A DNA stretch of 64,000 nt from positions 62,001 through 126,000 of the IMG/VR virus record IMGVR_UViG_3300038309_000252; one strand, given 5' to 3'. How positions within the stretch are numbered: the stretch's first letter is position 1; every line of letters begins with the position of its first letter. The translations under genes and the position numbers were made by a program. The notes below the pieces were generated by a model, which searched no databases, had not been told where the DNA came from, and saw nothing but the letters and a program-made list of their open reading frames with translations. Positions 17,419 to 26,705 of this stretch are shown here, piece by piece. The DNA is from a virus.

Positions 17419-18888
17419 ATGCTAAACATATTTTCATTTCGATCATATATTGATAACATCTTAACTGAAGCTACAAAAGCAGAATTAGATTTACAAAAAG
17501 AAAATAATTATAAGTTTATTAATCAAATTATGTCTGAAATTGAGTTTGATGGTAAGTATACAATTGAAGGTTCAACTACTTTAATTTTAAGAATTCAAAC
17601 AAAAGAACCTAATGTTAGATTTTTAGTTAAACAACAATTTGAAAAATGGTTAGCATCACATAGTTATCAACTTGATCCTAATAATGATCTTAAAAATACA
17701 TCATTAATTATTAAACCTGATGGTTCTACTCTAAAACTTGTTTTTAAAGACGAAACTGGTGGTGTATCTGGTGGTAGTAAATTAGCTGGTGATTCTGAAT
17801 CAGCACAATGTTTGTATGCTGCTGTTTTATTAGGTGGATTTGCTTTAGATAAACCAGAAGATTTTTTAGATCATTATAAATCTATATTATCAAATTGTGA
17901 TATTCCATCTAAAGCATTGGATACAGTTCTAAAAACTATTGTTCCAAATCCAGACTGGGCACAATCTTGTATTAAAGTTGCGCATGGTATTAATAATTTT
18001 CTAGTTACCAAAAGAAAAGCATCAGATAAATTAGCAAAATATACTTTTCATAGAGGTTCAACTGTAGTTAAAAAAATTAATGCATTTTTTGAAAAAGCAA
18101 AAACTGAGTATAATTTATTAGCTAAGAATGATGATGATGCTCCAATATGCCCAAATGATGTCAATAAATGGAATCCAGCAGATATTTGGTTGTTAACACC
18201 ACAAGCAATTTCTAAAATTAACGCATTTAATCCAGCATCATTAGCTGATCTTAATGATTTTATTTTACAATTATATAATGACAATGAAGGTTTTGGCATT
18301 TCATTAAAAAAACTTAGTAAAAATAGTACAGTTAGTTTACAAGTTAATAATCATCCTTCTGATCCTGATTCATATAATGTTGACGCTGCTTTTAAAGAAT
18401 TTATGTGTACTTCAGATTCAAATAATGGTTATATTGTAGCTGATCTTCATGGTGAGCAAATATTAATTCAGTTTAGAGTATTTGAAGGATTTAGCTGGAG
18501 GTGTGAAATTAAAGGTAAAGCTGCTTCACATGGAAAAGCAGGATTTGGTGTAATTAATCAATTATTAAAAAGAGTATCAAAAATTACATTATCACCAGAA
18601 AATGAAGTCAAAACAATATTGAAAACTGGAAAAGGAAAAGAAATTATTGAATCAAGATATAATCAACTTGTTAACAGTACTTTTATAAGAAGTAAAGATA
18701 AAGGATTAAAATTAAGCTCTTTAGATAATTATGATATTAGATGGCAGTTTTCAAAGTATATGGTATTAGAATTATTTACAATTTTAATGTCACTAACACC
18801 TCAACAAAGAAATCGATTTACTCATGATATAGTTGCTTATGCTAAATCACAAACAGAGTTTTCTTCAGTATATATAAAGTTTGAGTAA
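17419..18888 (+). CDS. hypothetical 489-residue protein with possible capsid-targeting sequence
   Basis: No domain is recognised. The N terminus reads MLNIFSFRSYIDNILTEA: an amphipathic helix ending in LTE-A, which fits the prohead-protease rule of T4 ((L/I)xE followed by A or G) and resembles the next gene's start. The interior has KWNPADIWLLTP and WRCEIKGKAASHGKAG, the kind of polar motif seen in nuclease-type folds, but this is not proof. The start at 17419 has GGA ten bases upstream; 17404 is an alternative. First gene after a terminator. Confidence 0.65.
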   Translation: MLNIFSFRSYIDNILTEATKAELDLQKENNYKFINQIMSEIEFDGKYTIEGSTTLILRIQTKEPNVRFLVKQQFEKWLASHSYQLDPNNDLKNTSLIIKPDGSTLKLVFKDETGGVSGGSKLAGDSESAQCLYAAVLLGGFALDKPEDFLDHYKSILSNCDIPSKALDTVLKTIVPNPDWAQSCIKVAHGINNFLVTKRKASDKLAKYTFHRGSTVVKKINAFFEKAKTEYNLLAKNDDDAPICPNDVNKWNPADIWLLTPQAISKINAFNPASLADLNDFILQLYNDNEGFGISLKKLSKNSTVSLQVNNHPSDPDSYNVDAAFKEFMCTSDSNNGYIVADLHGEQILIQFRVFEGFSWRCEIKGKAASHGKAGFGVINQLLKRVSKITLSPENEVKTILKTGKGKEIIESRYNQLVNSTFIRSKDKGLKLSSLDNYDIRWQFSKYMVLELFTILMSLTPQQRNRFTHDIVAYAKSQTEFSSVYIKFE

Positions 18889-18890
18889 AC

Positions 18891-20150
18891 ATGTTATCAT
18901 TTCGTCAATATATTTCAAAAATTATTACAGAACAATTTCTTGTTGAAGAACAGAATGTTCACATGACTCATGTTGAAGATTTAGTTCTAATAGACGGTTC
19001 AAAAGGCGCTACTCAAGCAATTGCTTTTTTAAATGATTTGCTAAGCATGTTATCTGGTAATAGTAAATCTAGTGTAACTGCAACTGTAAAATGGGATGGT
19101 GCTCCTGCTATTTTTGCTGGTATTGATCCATCTGATAATAAGTTCTTTGTTGCAAAAAAGGGATTATTTAATAAAACTCCTTTAGTATATAAGACACCAC
19201 AAGATATTGCTGCTGATTCTAAAATGTCACCTGATTTAGCTAATAAGATGAATATAGCTCTAGATGAATTCAAAAAATTAGGAATCAAATCTGGAGTAAT
19301 TCAAGGCGATATTATGTTTACAAATGATACTTTGAAAAAAGAAGATATTAAAGGTGAAACATACATTACATTTCATCCAAATACTATTGTATATGCTATT
19401 CCGTATGATAGCGATTTAGGACAACAAATCAGAAAAGCAAAGATTGGTGTTGTTTGGCATACTAAATATACTGGTTCTTCTTTTGAATCAATGCAAGCGG
19501 AATTTGGTCGACCAATTTCAGAAACCTTAAAGAAAGTACCTTCTGTATGGATGGATGATGCCACATATAAAGATTATTCTGGTGTCGCAACATTTACTGC
19601 TAATGAGTCAAAACAGGTTAAAGCATTATTATCTAAAGCAAATCAATTATTAGCAAAACTTAAAATATTAGATAATATTAGTTCTGATACAGAACTTACA
19701 ACATTAATACAAACTTTCAATAATTCAATTATTAGGGCAGGTGAAAAAGTTGCTGATCCTATAAATCATGTAGCAATGCTTATTCAATGGATTAAGAATA
19801 GGTATGAAGGTATTATTGCTAGTAAAAAACAAGAAGCAACAAAGAAAAAGTTTCAAGATGAATGTGACAAAATAGTAAAGAAACTAGAAGATAATAAACA
19901 GCAAATAATTCTAATGTATCAATTTATAAATAATTTAGTCGATATCAAACAATTGATTATTGCTAAGATGAATCAAGCTAGTCATATTAATACTTTTATA
20001 AAAGATGCCTCAGGGTTTCATGTAACTGGAGTAGAAGGATTTGTTGCTATTGATCATTTAACAGGTAATGCTGTAAAGATTGTTGATAGAATGGAGTTTT
20101 CGAAAAATAATTTTAGCTCAGAAATTATAAAAGGATGGCAAAAAAGTTGA
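18891..20150 (+). CDS. nucleotidyltransferase/ligase-like protein, possible internal virion protein
   Basis: Motifs of the covalent nucleotidyltransferase (ligase/capping) superfamily are visible: motif I ATVKWDGAPAIFAG (lysine nucleophile, about residue 64), a motif III-like GVIQGDIMFT, motif IV VEGFVAI and motif V-like AVKIVD near the C terminus. Similar proteins occur in other T4-like phages without known substrate. The N terminus MLSFRQYISKIITEQ looks like the preceding gene's and could be a capsid-targeting peptide cut after ITE. It overlaps the next gene by 16 bases. Confidence 0.65.
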   Translation: MLSFRQYISKIITEQFLVEEQNVHMTHVEDLVLIDGSKGATQAIAFLNDLLSMLSGNSKSSVTATVKWDGAPAIFAGIDPSDNKFFVAKKGLFNKTPLVYKTPQDIAADSKMSPDLANKMNIALDEFKKLGIKSGVIQGDIMFTNDTLKKEDIKGETYITFHPNTIVYAIPYDSDLGQQIRKAKIGVVWHTKYTGSSFESMQAEFGRPISETLKKVPSVWMDDATYKDYSGVATFTANESKQVKALLSKANQLLAKLKILDNISSDTELTTLIQTFNNSIIRAGEKVADPINHVAMLIQWIKNRYEGIIASKKQEATKKKFQDECDKIVKKLEDNKQQIILMYQFINNLVDIKQLIIAKMNQASHINTFIKDASGFHVTGVEGFVAIDHLTGNAVKIVDRMEFSKNNFSSEIIKGWQKS

Positions 20151-22321
20151 AAATTGATCAGCAATTGTTGGAATCCGTAAGTAATCAAATTATTATTGGA
20201 TTTGGAAGATTTAATCCACCAACAATTGGGCATCAATTGCTAATAGAATTCATAAAAAGGTATGCCAATCAACAGCATATACCTTATAAGATTTATGTTA
20301 CTGCAACACAGGATAAAAAGAAAAATCCTTTACCACAAAATAGGAAATTATATTATCTTAATATGATGTTTCCTAATACTAATTTTGTAGGCACATCACC
20401 AACTGAAAGGACAATTATTGAAGTTCTTAAAGAATTAAATAAAACTTATTCAAATATTATTCTAGTTGCTGGTTCAGATAGAGTTGCTGAATTTCAAAAA
20501 CTAATTTCCAGTAGAAATGGAAAGGATTATGAATATACTACAATTAATGTAATGTCTGCTGGTGAACGTGATCCAGATAGTGATTCAGCATCAGGAATGT
20601 CTGCAACTAAAATGCGAGAAGCAGCAAAAAATGGTGATTTCGAATCATTCAAAAGTGGTATACCATCATCAATGAAACAAATAGATGCTAAAAAATTGAT
20701 GAATGAGGTTAGAGAAGGATTAGGTGTTGGTCCAGTAAAAGAAAGTATAAATGGGATAACAGATATTAGAGAAAAATATTATCGTGGTAAATTATTTCAT
20801 AATGGTCAATTAATAGAAACTAAAAATGAAGATGTATTTCAAATAATTAAATGTGGTACAAACCATATTATTGTAAAAGATATATTTGGAAATAGGTCTT
20901 CTAGATGGTTATATGAAGTACAACCATTGTCTGAAGCAACATCATTTTCAATTTTAAATGATAAAAATAAATTTGCTGCTATGGTAGCAAACTTATTAGA
21001 AGTTGATGTTGATAAAAATGATAGTCCAGATGATATTATCAATAAAAGCATTAATTCGCTTAAAAATAAAAAATTAACTGATGATTTGGAAAGTATAGCA
21101 AAGCAAATAATTTCTCATTCCAAAAAGATTGGAATTCAAATAGATCGTAAAAATATACCACTAAATCTACAAACAAGTGTAACAGAAGAAATAGATTTAG
21201 ATAGGTTATTTGATCTAATACCTATTATTGATCAATATAAAAATAGAGAAAATAATAGTTATCTAAATAATGAAGTATGTAATTTACCAATCAGTTTAAA
21301 ATCTAAAGCATTGATTCCTATTAATGGACAATTAAGGAGAACTAACTTGAGTTATAATTTAGAAAGTATCAATAGTGCTGAAGAATACCATATGATGAAA
21401 CAATCTCGTGGTATGCAAAAATTAATTGAACATTATATGGATAATGGTCATGAATATTGGAATGCTGTAATTCTAGCTAAAGAATCAGCAGCTGAAGCAT
21501 TGAATGAAGCATGTAAAAGCAAAAAAAGTAAAGTTACTGAACAAGATGATGAAGACATGGAAGATGATGAAGACATGTATTTAGAGTTAGATGATGGTGA
21601 CTTTGAAGACGAGGAAGATGATGAAGACATGGAAGATGATGAAGACATGGAAGATGATGAAGACATGGAAGATGATGAAGACATGGAAGATGATGAAGAC
21701 ATGGAAGATGATGAAGATCTTACTGAGCACTATAATGGTAATGAAAAAACATTAATTGAAACCTATATGGATCAGATTGCAATGTTTAGTGAATTAGATG
21801 AAGTATTGAGCGCTGCTGATCGTATGAAGCGCGCAAAGATTTTTGCCAGATCTGCAGGTAAAAGAATGGCATCAAGACTGCGTAATGCTGGTAAGCTAGC
21901 TTCAAAAGAAAAGTTAATGCAACGAGCACAATCAACCGCCATTCGTAAGCTAAAAACAAAGTTATTGAAAAAAGATCCTTCTGAGGCATCACCTGGTGAA
22001 TTAGCTAAAGTTGAAAAGAAACTTCAATCCCCACAAGCAAAAATGAGTATTAAAAAGTTTGCTCTTAAGCTATATCCAATTCTAAAGAAAAAGGATGCAG
22101 AACGAGTAGCAAAAGCTAAAGAGAAGAAAGAGGAGTATTCTGCTATCAATGAATATTCCTGGAAACCTGGTGATGAAGTAGCTCCACCAAGTAAAGCTGA
22201 AAGAGAAAGAGCAGAAAAAAGGTTTAAAGCAGTATCTGGTATTTCAAGTAGGAAAGCTGGACGTAAAGAGTTCGGTGATAGAATGGATCAAACACGTTTA
22301 GATAAATTACGTGATGAATGA
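20135..22321 (+). CDS. nucleotidyltransferase with acidic repeat and basic C-terminal domain
   Basis: Residues 17-190 form an NMN- or pantetheine-phosphate adenylyltransferase-like domain: FGRFNPPTIGHQLL (the xxGH motif) and SGMSATKMREAA (the SxTxxR motif). A middle part of unknown type follows, then seven near-identical EDDEDM acidic repeats (about residues 470-530), then a strongly basic helical domain (RMKRAKIFARSAGKRM... KLKTKLLKK). The basic domain recurs in structural or injected proteins of other T4-like phages as I remember them. 728 residues, much larger than a housekeeping adenylyltransferase. Confidence 0.65.
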   Translation: MAKKLKIDQQLLESVSNQIIIGFGRFNPPTIGHQLLIEFIKRYANQQHIPYKIYVTATQDKKKNPLPQNRKLYYLNMMFPNTNFVGTSPTERTIIEVLKELNKTYSNIILVAGSDRVAEFQKLISSRNGKDYEYTTINVMSAGERDPDSDSASGMSATKMREAAKNGDFESFKSGIPSSMKQIDAKKLMNEVREGLGVGPVKESINGITDIREKYYRGKLFHNGQLIETKNEDVFQIIKCGTNHIIVKDIFGNRSSRWLYEVQPLSEATSFSILNDKNKFAAMVANLLEVDVDKNDSPDDIINKSINSLKNKKLTDDLESIAKQIISHSKKIGIQIDRKNIPLNLQTSVTEEIDLDRLFDLIPIIDQYKNRENNSYLNNEVCNLPISLKSKALIPINGQLRRTNLSYNLESINSAEEYHMMKQSRGMQKLIEHYMDNGHEYWNAVILAKESAAEALNEACKSKKSKVTEQDDEDMEDDEDMYLELDDGDFEDEEDDEDMEDDEDMEDDEDMEDDEDMEDDEDMEDDEDLTEHYNGNEKTLIETYMDQIAMFSELDEVLSAADRMKRAKIFARSAGKRMASRLRNAGKLASKEKLMQRAQSTAIRKLKTKLLKKDPSEASPGELAKVEKKLQSPQAKMSIKKFALKLYPILKKKDAERVAKAKEKKEEYSAINEYSWKPGDEVAPPSKAERERAEKRFKAVSGISSRKAGRKEFGDRMDQTRLDKLRDE
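21614..21717 (+). repeat. 18-base tandem repeat in coding sequence
   Basis: Five full copies of GAAGATGATGAAGACATG plus a partial one, encoding EDDEDM. A separate copy lies about 65 bases upstream. The near identity of the copies points to recent expansion. Confidence 0.9.
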
Positions 22322-22401
22322 CAATATATTTTTAATCAATTTACAATTTTTGCAACAGAATCTTCAATAAGGTCTTCAATAAAAGGAAATACGAGGATAA
22401 A

Positions 22402-23916
22402 ATGTCTATAAAAGATATATTAAATCGAAATAAAAATGCAGGTAATAAAGGTAATAAACCTACACCTGTAAAAGATTTCATTCATCAACAAGCAAATAAT
22501 CCAATTAAAGATGCTAGTCCTGTTATAAAGGATTTTATTAAAAATAGACAACACAATGAAGTAAAACATACTCCATTAAAAGATGCAATTTCTTCTGTTA
22601 AAGATAATGAAGTAAAACATACTCCATTAAAAGATGCAATTTCTTCTGTTAAAGATAATGAAGTAAAACATACTCCATGGGGTACTCCATTAAAAGATGC
22701 AATGACTTCTATTAAAGATAATGAACATACTCCATTAAAAGATATTGCTGATAACATTTCCAAAAATGTACATATGCCACATCTTCCAAGAAATAATGAT
22801 CTTACAATTAAAGATACAGCACATAATATAGCTGATACTGTTAAAACTAATATTTCAGATACATTTAATAGCATTAAATCTAGATTTAATGCTAAAGATC
22901 ATGCTCATTTAGATGCTATTAAAGATAATATAACAGAAGTTGTTAATAATGTTAAACATATTCCAAATATTGATGCAGCATCATTTATTGATAAAGTTAA
23001 AACTGGAATTGATAATAAGATTGATGATATTAAATTAGGTTTCCCTGTTTCTGACCATCATATTTTAGATAATATTAAAACACAAGTAACTTCTACAGTT
23101 AATAATATTAAAAACAATGGTTTAGGAAATATTAGAAATAATATTTCAAATACTATTGAGACTGTAAAAGATGACATTCATGATTTTTTCGATGATAAAA
23201 ATATTAATTTAGATACCATAAAAGATACTGCTGATAATATTAAATCAAATATTGGTGAACATCTTTCAGATTTTATGCAAGGTGATCATCCTGTAATAGA
23301 TAATATTGAATCTGAAGTAATGAATATTATTAATAATATTAAAAATAGTATTGGTGGAATCTCTGGTTCAGGAATAGTAATTAATACACTATTATCATCA
23401 TTAAATGGTGTTAAACAATTAATTATGCATTCACCAACTGAAATTACATCTGCTATTACCATGGTGAGCAATCTTATTCATAAATTAAATAACTTTAATG
23501 TGCTTGGTGGTGGTAAGGCATCTTTAATTATTGATTTTATTGATATGTTTTTAAATAATATTACAAAATTACTATCATTAGGAGGTTCTGCTGTTAATAT
23601 AATTGATGATATTATTTCTGTTCTTGAAGAGATTCTTCCTAATAAATCAGAACCACCATCTGTCCCAGCTGTCCCAGAACAACCTAGTATGTCTGATGTA
23701 GTAATACATCAACAAGATGAAGTAAATACAAGCGATATGGCAAGTATTGATGATGACCAATTAGTATCACATGAATCTACAGTATCTATTTCTGATAATA
23801 CTAATAAAGATGATTTATGCTCTAATATTGATCAATTATCTGATCATGGATTTGTCATCGAACATGTAGATACTTTTAATGTATATATACATGATAAAGA
23901 TCATAGTGATAATTAA
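22402..23916 (+). CDS. amphipathic-repeat protein, function unknown
   Basis: 504 residues. Near the N terminus, a 17-residue unit beginning NEVKHTPLKDAI is repeated twice exactly and twice in degraded form (22555-22740). Residues 130-320 hold many degenerate helical repeats of the type DNIKxxVxxxVNNIK, like LEA or perilipin amphipathic helices. A hydrophobic Gly-rich stretch and an acidic tail follow. GAGGA precedes the ATG. Between nucleotidyltransferase and membrane-protein genes, it may be a virion or membrane-surface protein. Confidence 0.6.
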   Translation: MSIKDILNRNKNAGNKGNKPTPVKDFIHQQANNPIKDASPVIKDFIKNRQHNEVKHTPLKDAISSVKDNEVKHTPLKDAISSVKDNEVKHTPWGTPLKDAMTSIKDNEHTPLKDIADNISKNVHMPHLPRNNDLTIKDTAHNIADTVKTNISDTFNSIKSRFNAKDHAHLDAIKDNITEVVNNVKHIPNIDAASFIDKVKTGIDNKIDDIKLGFPVSDHHILDNIKTQVTSTVNNIKNNGLGNIRNNISNTIETVKDDIHDFFDDKNINLDTIKDTADNIKSNIGEHLSDFMQGDHPVIDNIESEVMNIINNIKNSIGGISGSGIVINTLLSSLNGVKQLIMHSPTEITSAITMVSNLIHKLNNFNVLGGGKASLIIDFIDMFLNNITKLLSLGGSAVNIIDDIISVLEEILPNKSEPPSVPAVPEQPSMSDVVIHQQDEVNTSDMASIDDDQLVSHESTVSISDNTNKDDLCSNIDQLSDHGFVIEHVDTFNVYIHDKDHSDN

Positions 23917-23954
23917 TAAATCATAGGTATATTAACTATATATTTTTAACCATC

Positions 23955-24233
23955 ATGGTTATTAAACGATTCAGAAATAAAATCCATAAAGACCACAGAA
24001 TTAATTCTGTGGTCTTTAATTATTTCAATATTAGTTTATTAATAGCTAGTAGTTTTATTGGTGGTGGTTTAGGTTTTATTCTTTATGATAGCACATATTC
24101 AGTTACACATCAAACATTAATTATATCAGGACTATTACTTGGATTTATATTTGGATTAATTATAATTTGTTTTATAATTATATCAGAGTTTATTGAGAAA
24201 TTACAAGTTTTTAAATTTTTACATAAAAAGTAA
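23955..24233 (+). CDS. small membrane protein, two transmembrane segments
   Basis: Two hydrophobic helices, ISLLIASSFIGGGLGFILY and LIISGLLLGFIFGLIIICF, separated by a short loop, with a basic N terminus. No ribosome-binding site is visible before ATG 23955, and a 30-base perfect palindrome lies in codons 12-21. Translation may start elsewhere or the palindrome may be a terminator that the frame happens to cross. Confidence 0.5.
   Translation: MVIKRFRNKIHKDHRINSVVFNYFNISLLIASSFIGGGLGFILYDSTYSVTHQTLIISGLLLGFIFGLIIICFIIISEFIEKLQVFKFLHKK
23988..24017. terminator. 30-base perfect palindrome, terminator-like
   Basis: AAAGACCACAGAATT and its exact reverse complement, followed by AATTATTTC. Rho-independent terminators have this form, but the T run is poor and it sits inside an open frame. 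Confidence 0.5.
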
Positions 24234-24252
24234 GAAAGCATTGAATAATACA

Positions 24253-24516
24253 ATGAATCTATATGTTGATGCATTGAATGATGATACGTATCATGCATTT
24301 TCAAACATAAATGAAAAAATAGCTCATTGGAATGAAATTAAAAAGAAACGTGAGGAAATAGCAAAAGCAATTGAAAGAGAAAATCCTGGTATAAACATGT
24401 CAAAAAAGATGGCTATTTCAACTTCAGCTGCTAAAAAATTCATTAATAAGAAACTTAGAAAAAAGAAAAAAGAATTAACACAATCATACATCAATTATCT
24501 TGACATGATTAGCTAA
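24253..24516 (+). CDS. small basic hypothetical protein
   Basis: 87 residues, helical; the C-terminal half is rich in Lys (NKKLRKKKKELTQSY). The frame is open from 24193 but the first convincing ATG is at 24253. No family recognised. Confidence 0.5.
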   Translation: MNLYVDALNDDTYHAFSNINEKIAHWNEIKKKREEIAKAIERENPGINMSKKMAISTSAAKKFINKKLRKKKKELTQSYINYLDMIS

Positions 24517-24530
24517 TTAAGGAGATATCT

Positions 24531-24785
24531 ATGCCTCTTTGGAGTAAAGAAGAAACTGTAGCTGGTCAACCTAAATGGTTATCTAAAATGCATTTGCCTA
24601 CAGGAACAACTATTGTATTGATTGATAATGATGAAGCTGGATTATCAGAAAATACTAGTATTGGCATTTCAACACCTGGTTGGTGGTTAAAAAAGACTTG
24701 GGTAAATGCCAGTGGTGAAAGTCAATATAGTAATGAATTACTAGTATCTATGGATGATGTTCCACCACCACCAGAATTACCTTAA
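24531..24785 (+). CDS. small conserved phage protein, probable virion component
   Basis: 84 residues: PLWSKEETVAGQPKWL at the start, STPGWWLKKTW in the middle and a Pro-rich end. Short proteins with an SPGWW-type motif are common among structural genes of T4-like phages. AAGGAG lies eight bases before the ATG. Confidence 0.6.
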   Translation: MPLWSKEETVAGQPKWLSKMHLPTGTTIVLIDNDEAGLSENTSIGISTPGWWLKKTWVNASGESQYSNELLVSMDDVPPPPELP

Positions 24786-24799
24786 TAACTTTTTTCGTT

Positions 24800-25180
24800 A
24801 TGTTTGAAGTTCCAATTACAGAAAAGACATTTTTAATTATAGCTATGCATCACTATGATAAAACACAGTGTGAATCTATAGATGAATTTAATGATGATTT
24901 AAAGCGTTTTAGTTATTTAAAAAAGTTATTTGGTCGTTATTTAGACAATAATGAGTTAAAAGAAAGGTTAATTTTGAATCATATTATTGTTCTTTACAAT
25001 ATGTTTGGTCTAATAACAACTGATTTGCTATTTTACAAGATGGATAAGAAATATTGGAACATACTTGCAACATTTCTTATTTTTCTTGATAAAATGCCGG
25101 AATATATTCCAGATTTTCAAATTAATATAAACAACATGAAATTAGATTATAATATTTTATCTATTTTGAGGTCATTGTAA
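24800..25180 (+). CDS. conserved T4-like hypothetical protein
   Basis: 126 residues, helical, with KKLFGRYLDNNELKERLI, NHIIVLYNMFG and a closing LIFLDKMPEYIP. The pattern recurs in marine T4-like phages without assigned role. Tightly packed with its neighbours. Confidence 0.6.
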   Translation: MFEVPITEKTFLIIAMHHYDKTQCESIDEFNDDLKRFSYLKKLFGRYLDNNELKERLILNHIIVLYNMFGLITTDLLFYKMDKKYWNILATFLIFLDKMPEYIPDFQININNMKLDYNILSILRSL

Positions 25181-25183
25181 TAA

Positions 25184-25921
25184 ATGTCTGCTTTTACAGA
25201 TAATTTAATTGCATTTAGATTATTATATTTGCTAATGAAACCATTCAATAAAACTGAAGCATATAAACTTGGTATTATTGATGATACAGGCAAACTTCTT
25301 AAAAAAATGAAAGATTTATCATCTCAAGATGAAAGGAATGCTTATAATTACTTAACAAGATTTGTTTTTAATGTCAAAAGAATCCTTAATAGATTGCCTG
25401 GTGGTGAATCTAAGATAAAAAATCTTGTCGCTTCTGTTTCTTTAATTAAAGAAAATTATCAGAATCCAATCATGGATGAATGGATGATTTTTGAAAGTTT
25501 AATAAAGAACCTTAATATGATTGATAAAGGCATTCTATTTGTTGAAGAAATCATTATGCTTGAACATATGTTTCAAGACTCTTTTCTAACAGAAGATACT
25601 CCTGCTAATTCAACTGGAGCTATGGTTTCAACAGATATCCCAGTAGTTAGAAAAAGACCAAGAGTAATTAGACGTTTTATTGTTAATGATACAGTATATA
25701 ATAAATTCAAAAAAGGAAAAGAAAAATTCAAAAAATGGTCTGAATACCTTAATTTAGATGATGAAGGTGAAAAAATGATTTATGATTTTGCAAGAAAAAA
25801 TCATAGAGGAATTATTATATTACATAATGGCGATCAAGTTAAAGCTATAAGATATAATAGACGTGGTGGTGGAAAATGGGCAAAGATTTCAAGGAATTCA
25901 AGGAAAAAAAATAATGGCTAA
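25184..25921 (+). CDS. conserved hypothetical protein, possible structural role
   Basis: 245 residues. The N-terminal half is helical, the middle has DTPANSTGAMVSTDIPVV, a flexible segment typical of processed phage proteins (preceded by FLTE, a possible protease site), and the C-terminal half is basic with NHRGIIILHNGDQVKAIRY. Function unknown. It overlaps the spanin gene by eight bases. Confidence 0.55.
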   Translation: MSAFTDNLIAFRLLYLLMKPFNKTEAYKLGIIDDTGKLLKKMKDLSSQDERNAYNYLTRFVFNVKRILNRLPGGESKIKNLVASVSLIKENYQNPIMDEWMIFESLIKNLNMIDKGILFVEEIIMLEHMFQDSFLTEDTPANSTGAMVSTDIPVVRKRPRVIRRFIVNDTVYNKFKKGKEKFKKWSEYLNLDDEGEKMIYDFARKNHRGIIILHNGDQVKAIRYNRRGGGKWAKISRNSRKKNNG

Positions 25922-26537
25922 TATAATTGCTATAATAATTGGTGTATTTAAAAATCCATTATTAAGATCATTTTTACTTGGATTTTTGTTTGTTTCTAGT
26001 TTATTTATTTGTTTTTATGCTGGAAGACATAAAGGTTATAACCAATGCTTTTCCCAAATTAAAATTGATCATAAAAACTGGCAAGAACGTATTTCAACTT
26101 TACAAAAAGAGTACTCTGATAAATTATCAGAAATTACTCAAGAGTATCAAGATAAAGAATTATTATTGCAAACTGCTTTAGATACTGTTGATGAAACAAA
26201 AGAAGAACAAGAAAAAAATAAACCTTCACCAGTAATTACAAAATATGTAAGAATATATCTTCCTGTACAAGTAGATAGACCTGTGCCAAAAGGTATTATT
26301 AAATTACATAATTTGTCTGCAAAAGGATTACCTTTATCAAAAGATAATCAGACTGATGCTGCAGAAGAATCTAAAGTTCCATTATCAACAGTAGCTTCTA
26401 CTGTGGCAAAAAACTATTATCAGTATAACATTCAGCGTGAAAGAATGATAGCATTACAACGAATGGTAAAAGATTTTCAACAAAAACAGCATGATCTTGA
26501 AGTAAAAAGGAAAATTGAAGAAGGTAAATCAAAATGA
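25914..26537 (+). CDS. inner-membrane spanin (Rz-like)
   Basis: 207 residues: one N-terminal transmembrane helix (SFLLGFLFVSSLFICFYAG) and a long charged coiled coil (residues 50-115, then again at the C terminus). A small lipoprotein gene overlaps its end, the classic i-spanin/o-spanin arrangement for outer-membrane disruption at lysis. The start is ATG 25914; the frame is open from 25863. Confidence 0.75.
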   Translation: MANIIAIIIGVFKNPLLRSFLLGFLFVSSLFICFYAGRHKGYNQCFSQIKIDHKNWQERISTLQKEYSDKLSEITQEYQDKELLLQTALDTVDETKEEQEKNKPSPVITKYVRIYLPVQVDRPVPKGIIKLHNLSAKGLPLSKDNQTDAAEESKVPLSTVASTVAKNYYQYNIQRERMIALQRMVKDFQQKQHDLEVKRKIEEGKSK

Positions 26538-26704
26538 TAAAAGTAACCTTATTTTTCTTAGTGTTATTTCTATTTGGAATTGCTGGATGTGCTAATCAAC
26601 CAACAATTGTTCATAGAGAGCAATTACAATTAGATATTCCACCATTTCTTCTTAAAGCACCACCACAACTTATTTTGTTACCAGAAGAAAATCATCAAAA
26701 GTGA
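26534..26704 (+). CDS. outer-membrane spanin lipoprotein (Rz1-like)
   Basis: 56 residues. A signal peptide ends in the lipobox FGIAGC; the mature part is short and Pro-rich (DIPPFLLKAPPQL). It overlaps the i-spanin gene by four bases. Together they imply a Gram-negative host. Confidence 0.8.
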   Translation: MIKVTLFFLVLFLFGIAGCANQPTIVHREQLQLDIPPFLLKAPPQLILLPEENHQK

Positions 26705-26705
26705 A

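Noticed and set aside
17395-17424. Promoter TTGACC ... TATGCT before the 17419 gene
   Set aside because: The -10 would overlap the start codon, so it cannot serve that gene as a normal leader.
21448-21702. Minus-strand frame of Ser-Met repeats
   Set aside because: It is the mirror of the acidic EDDEDM repeat of the real gene.
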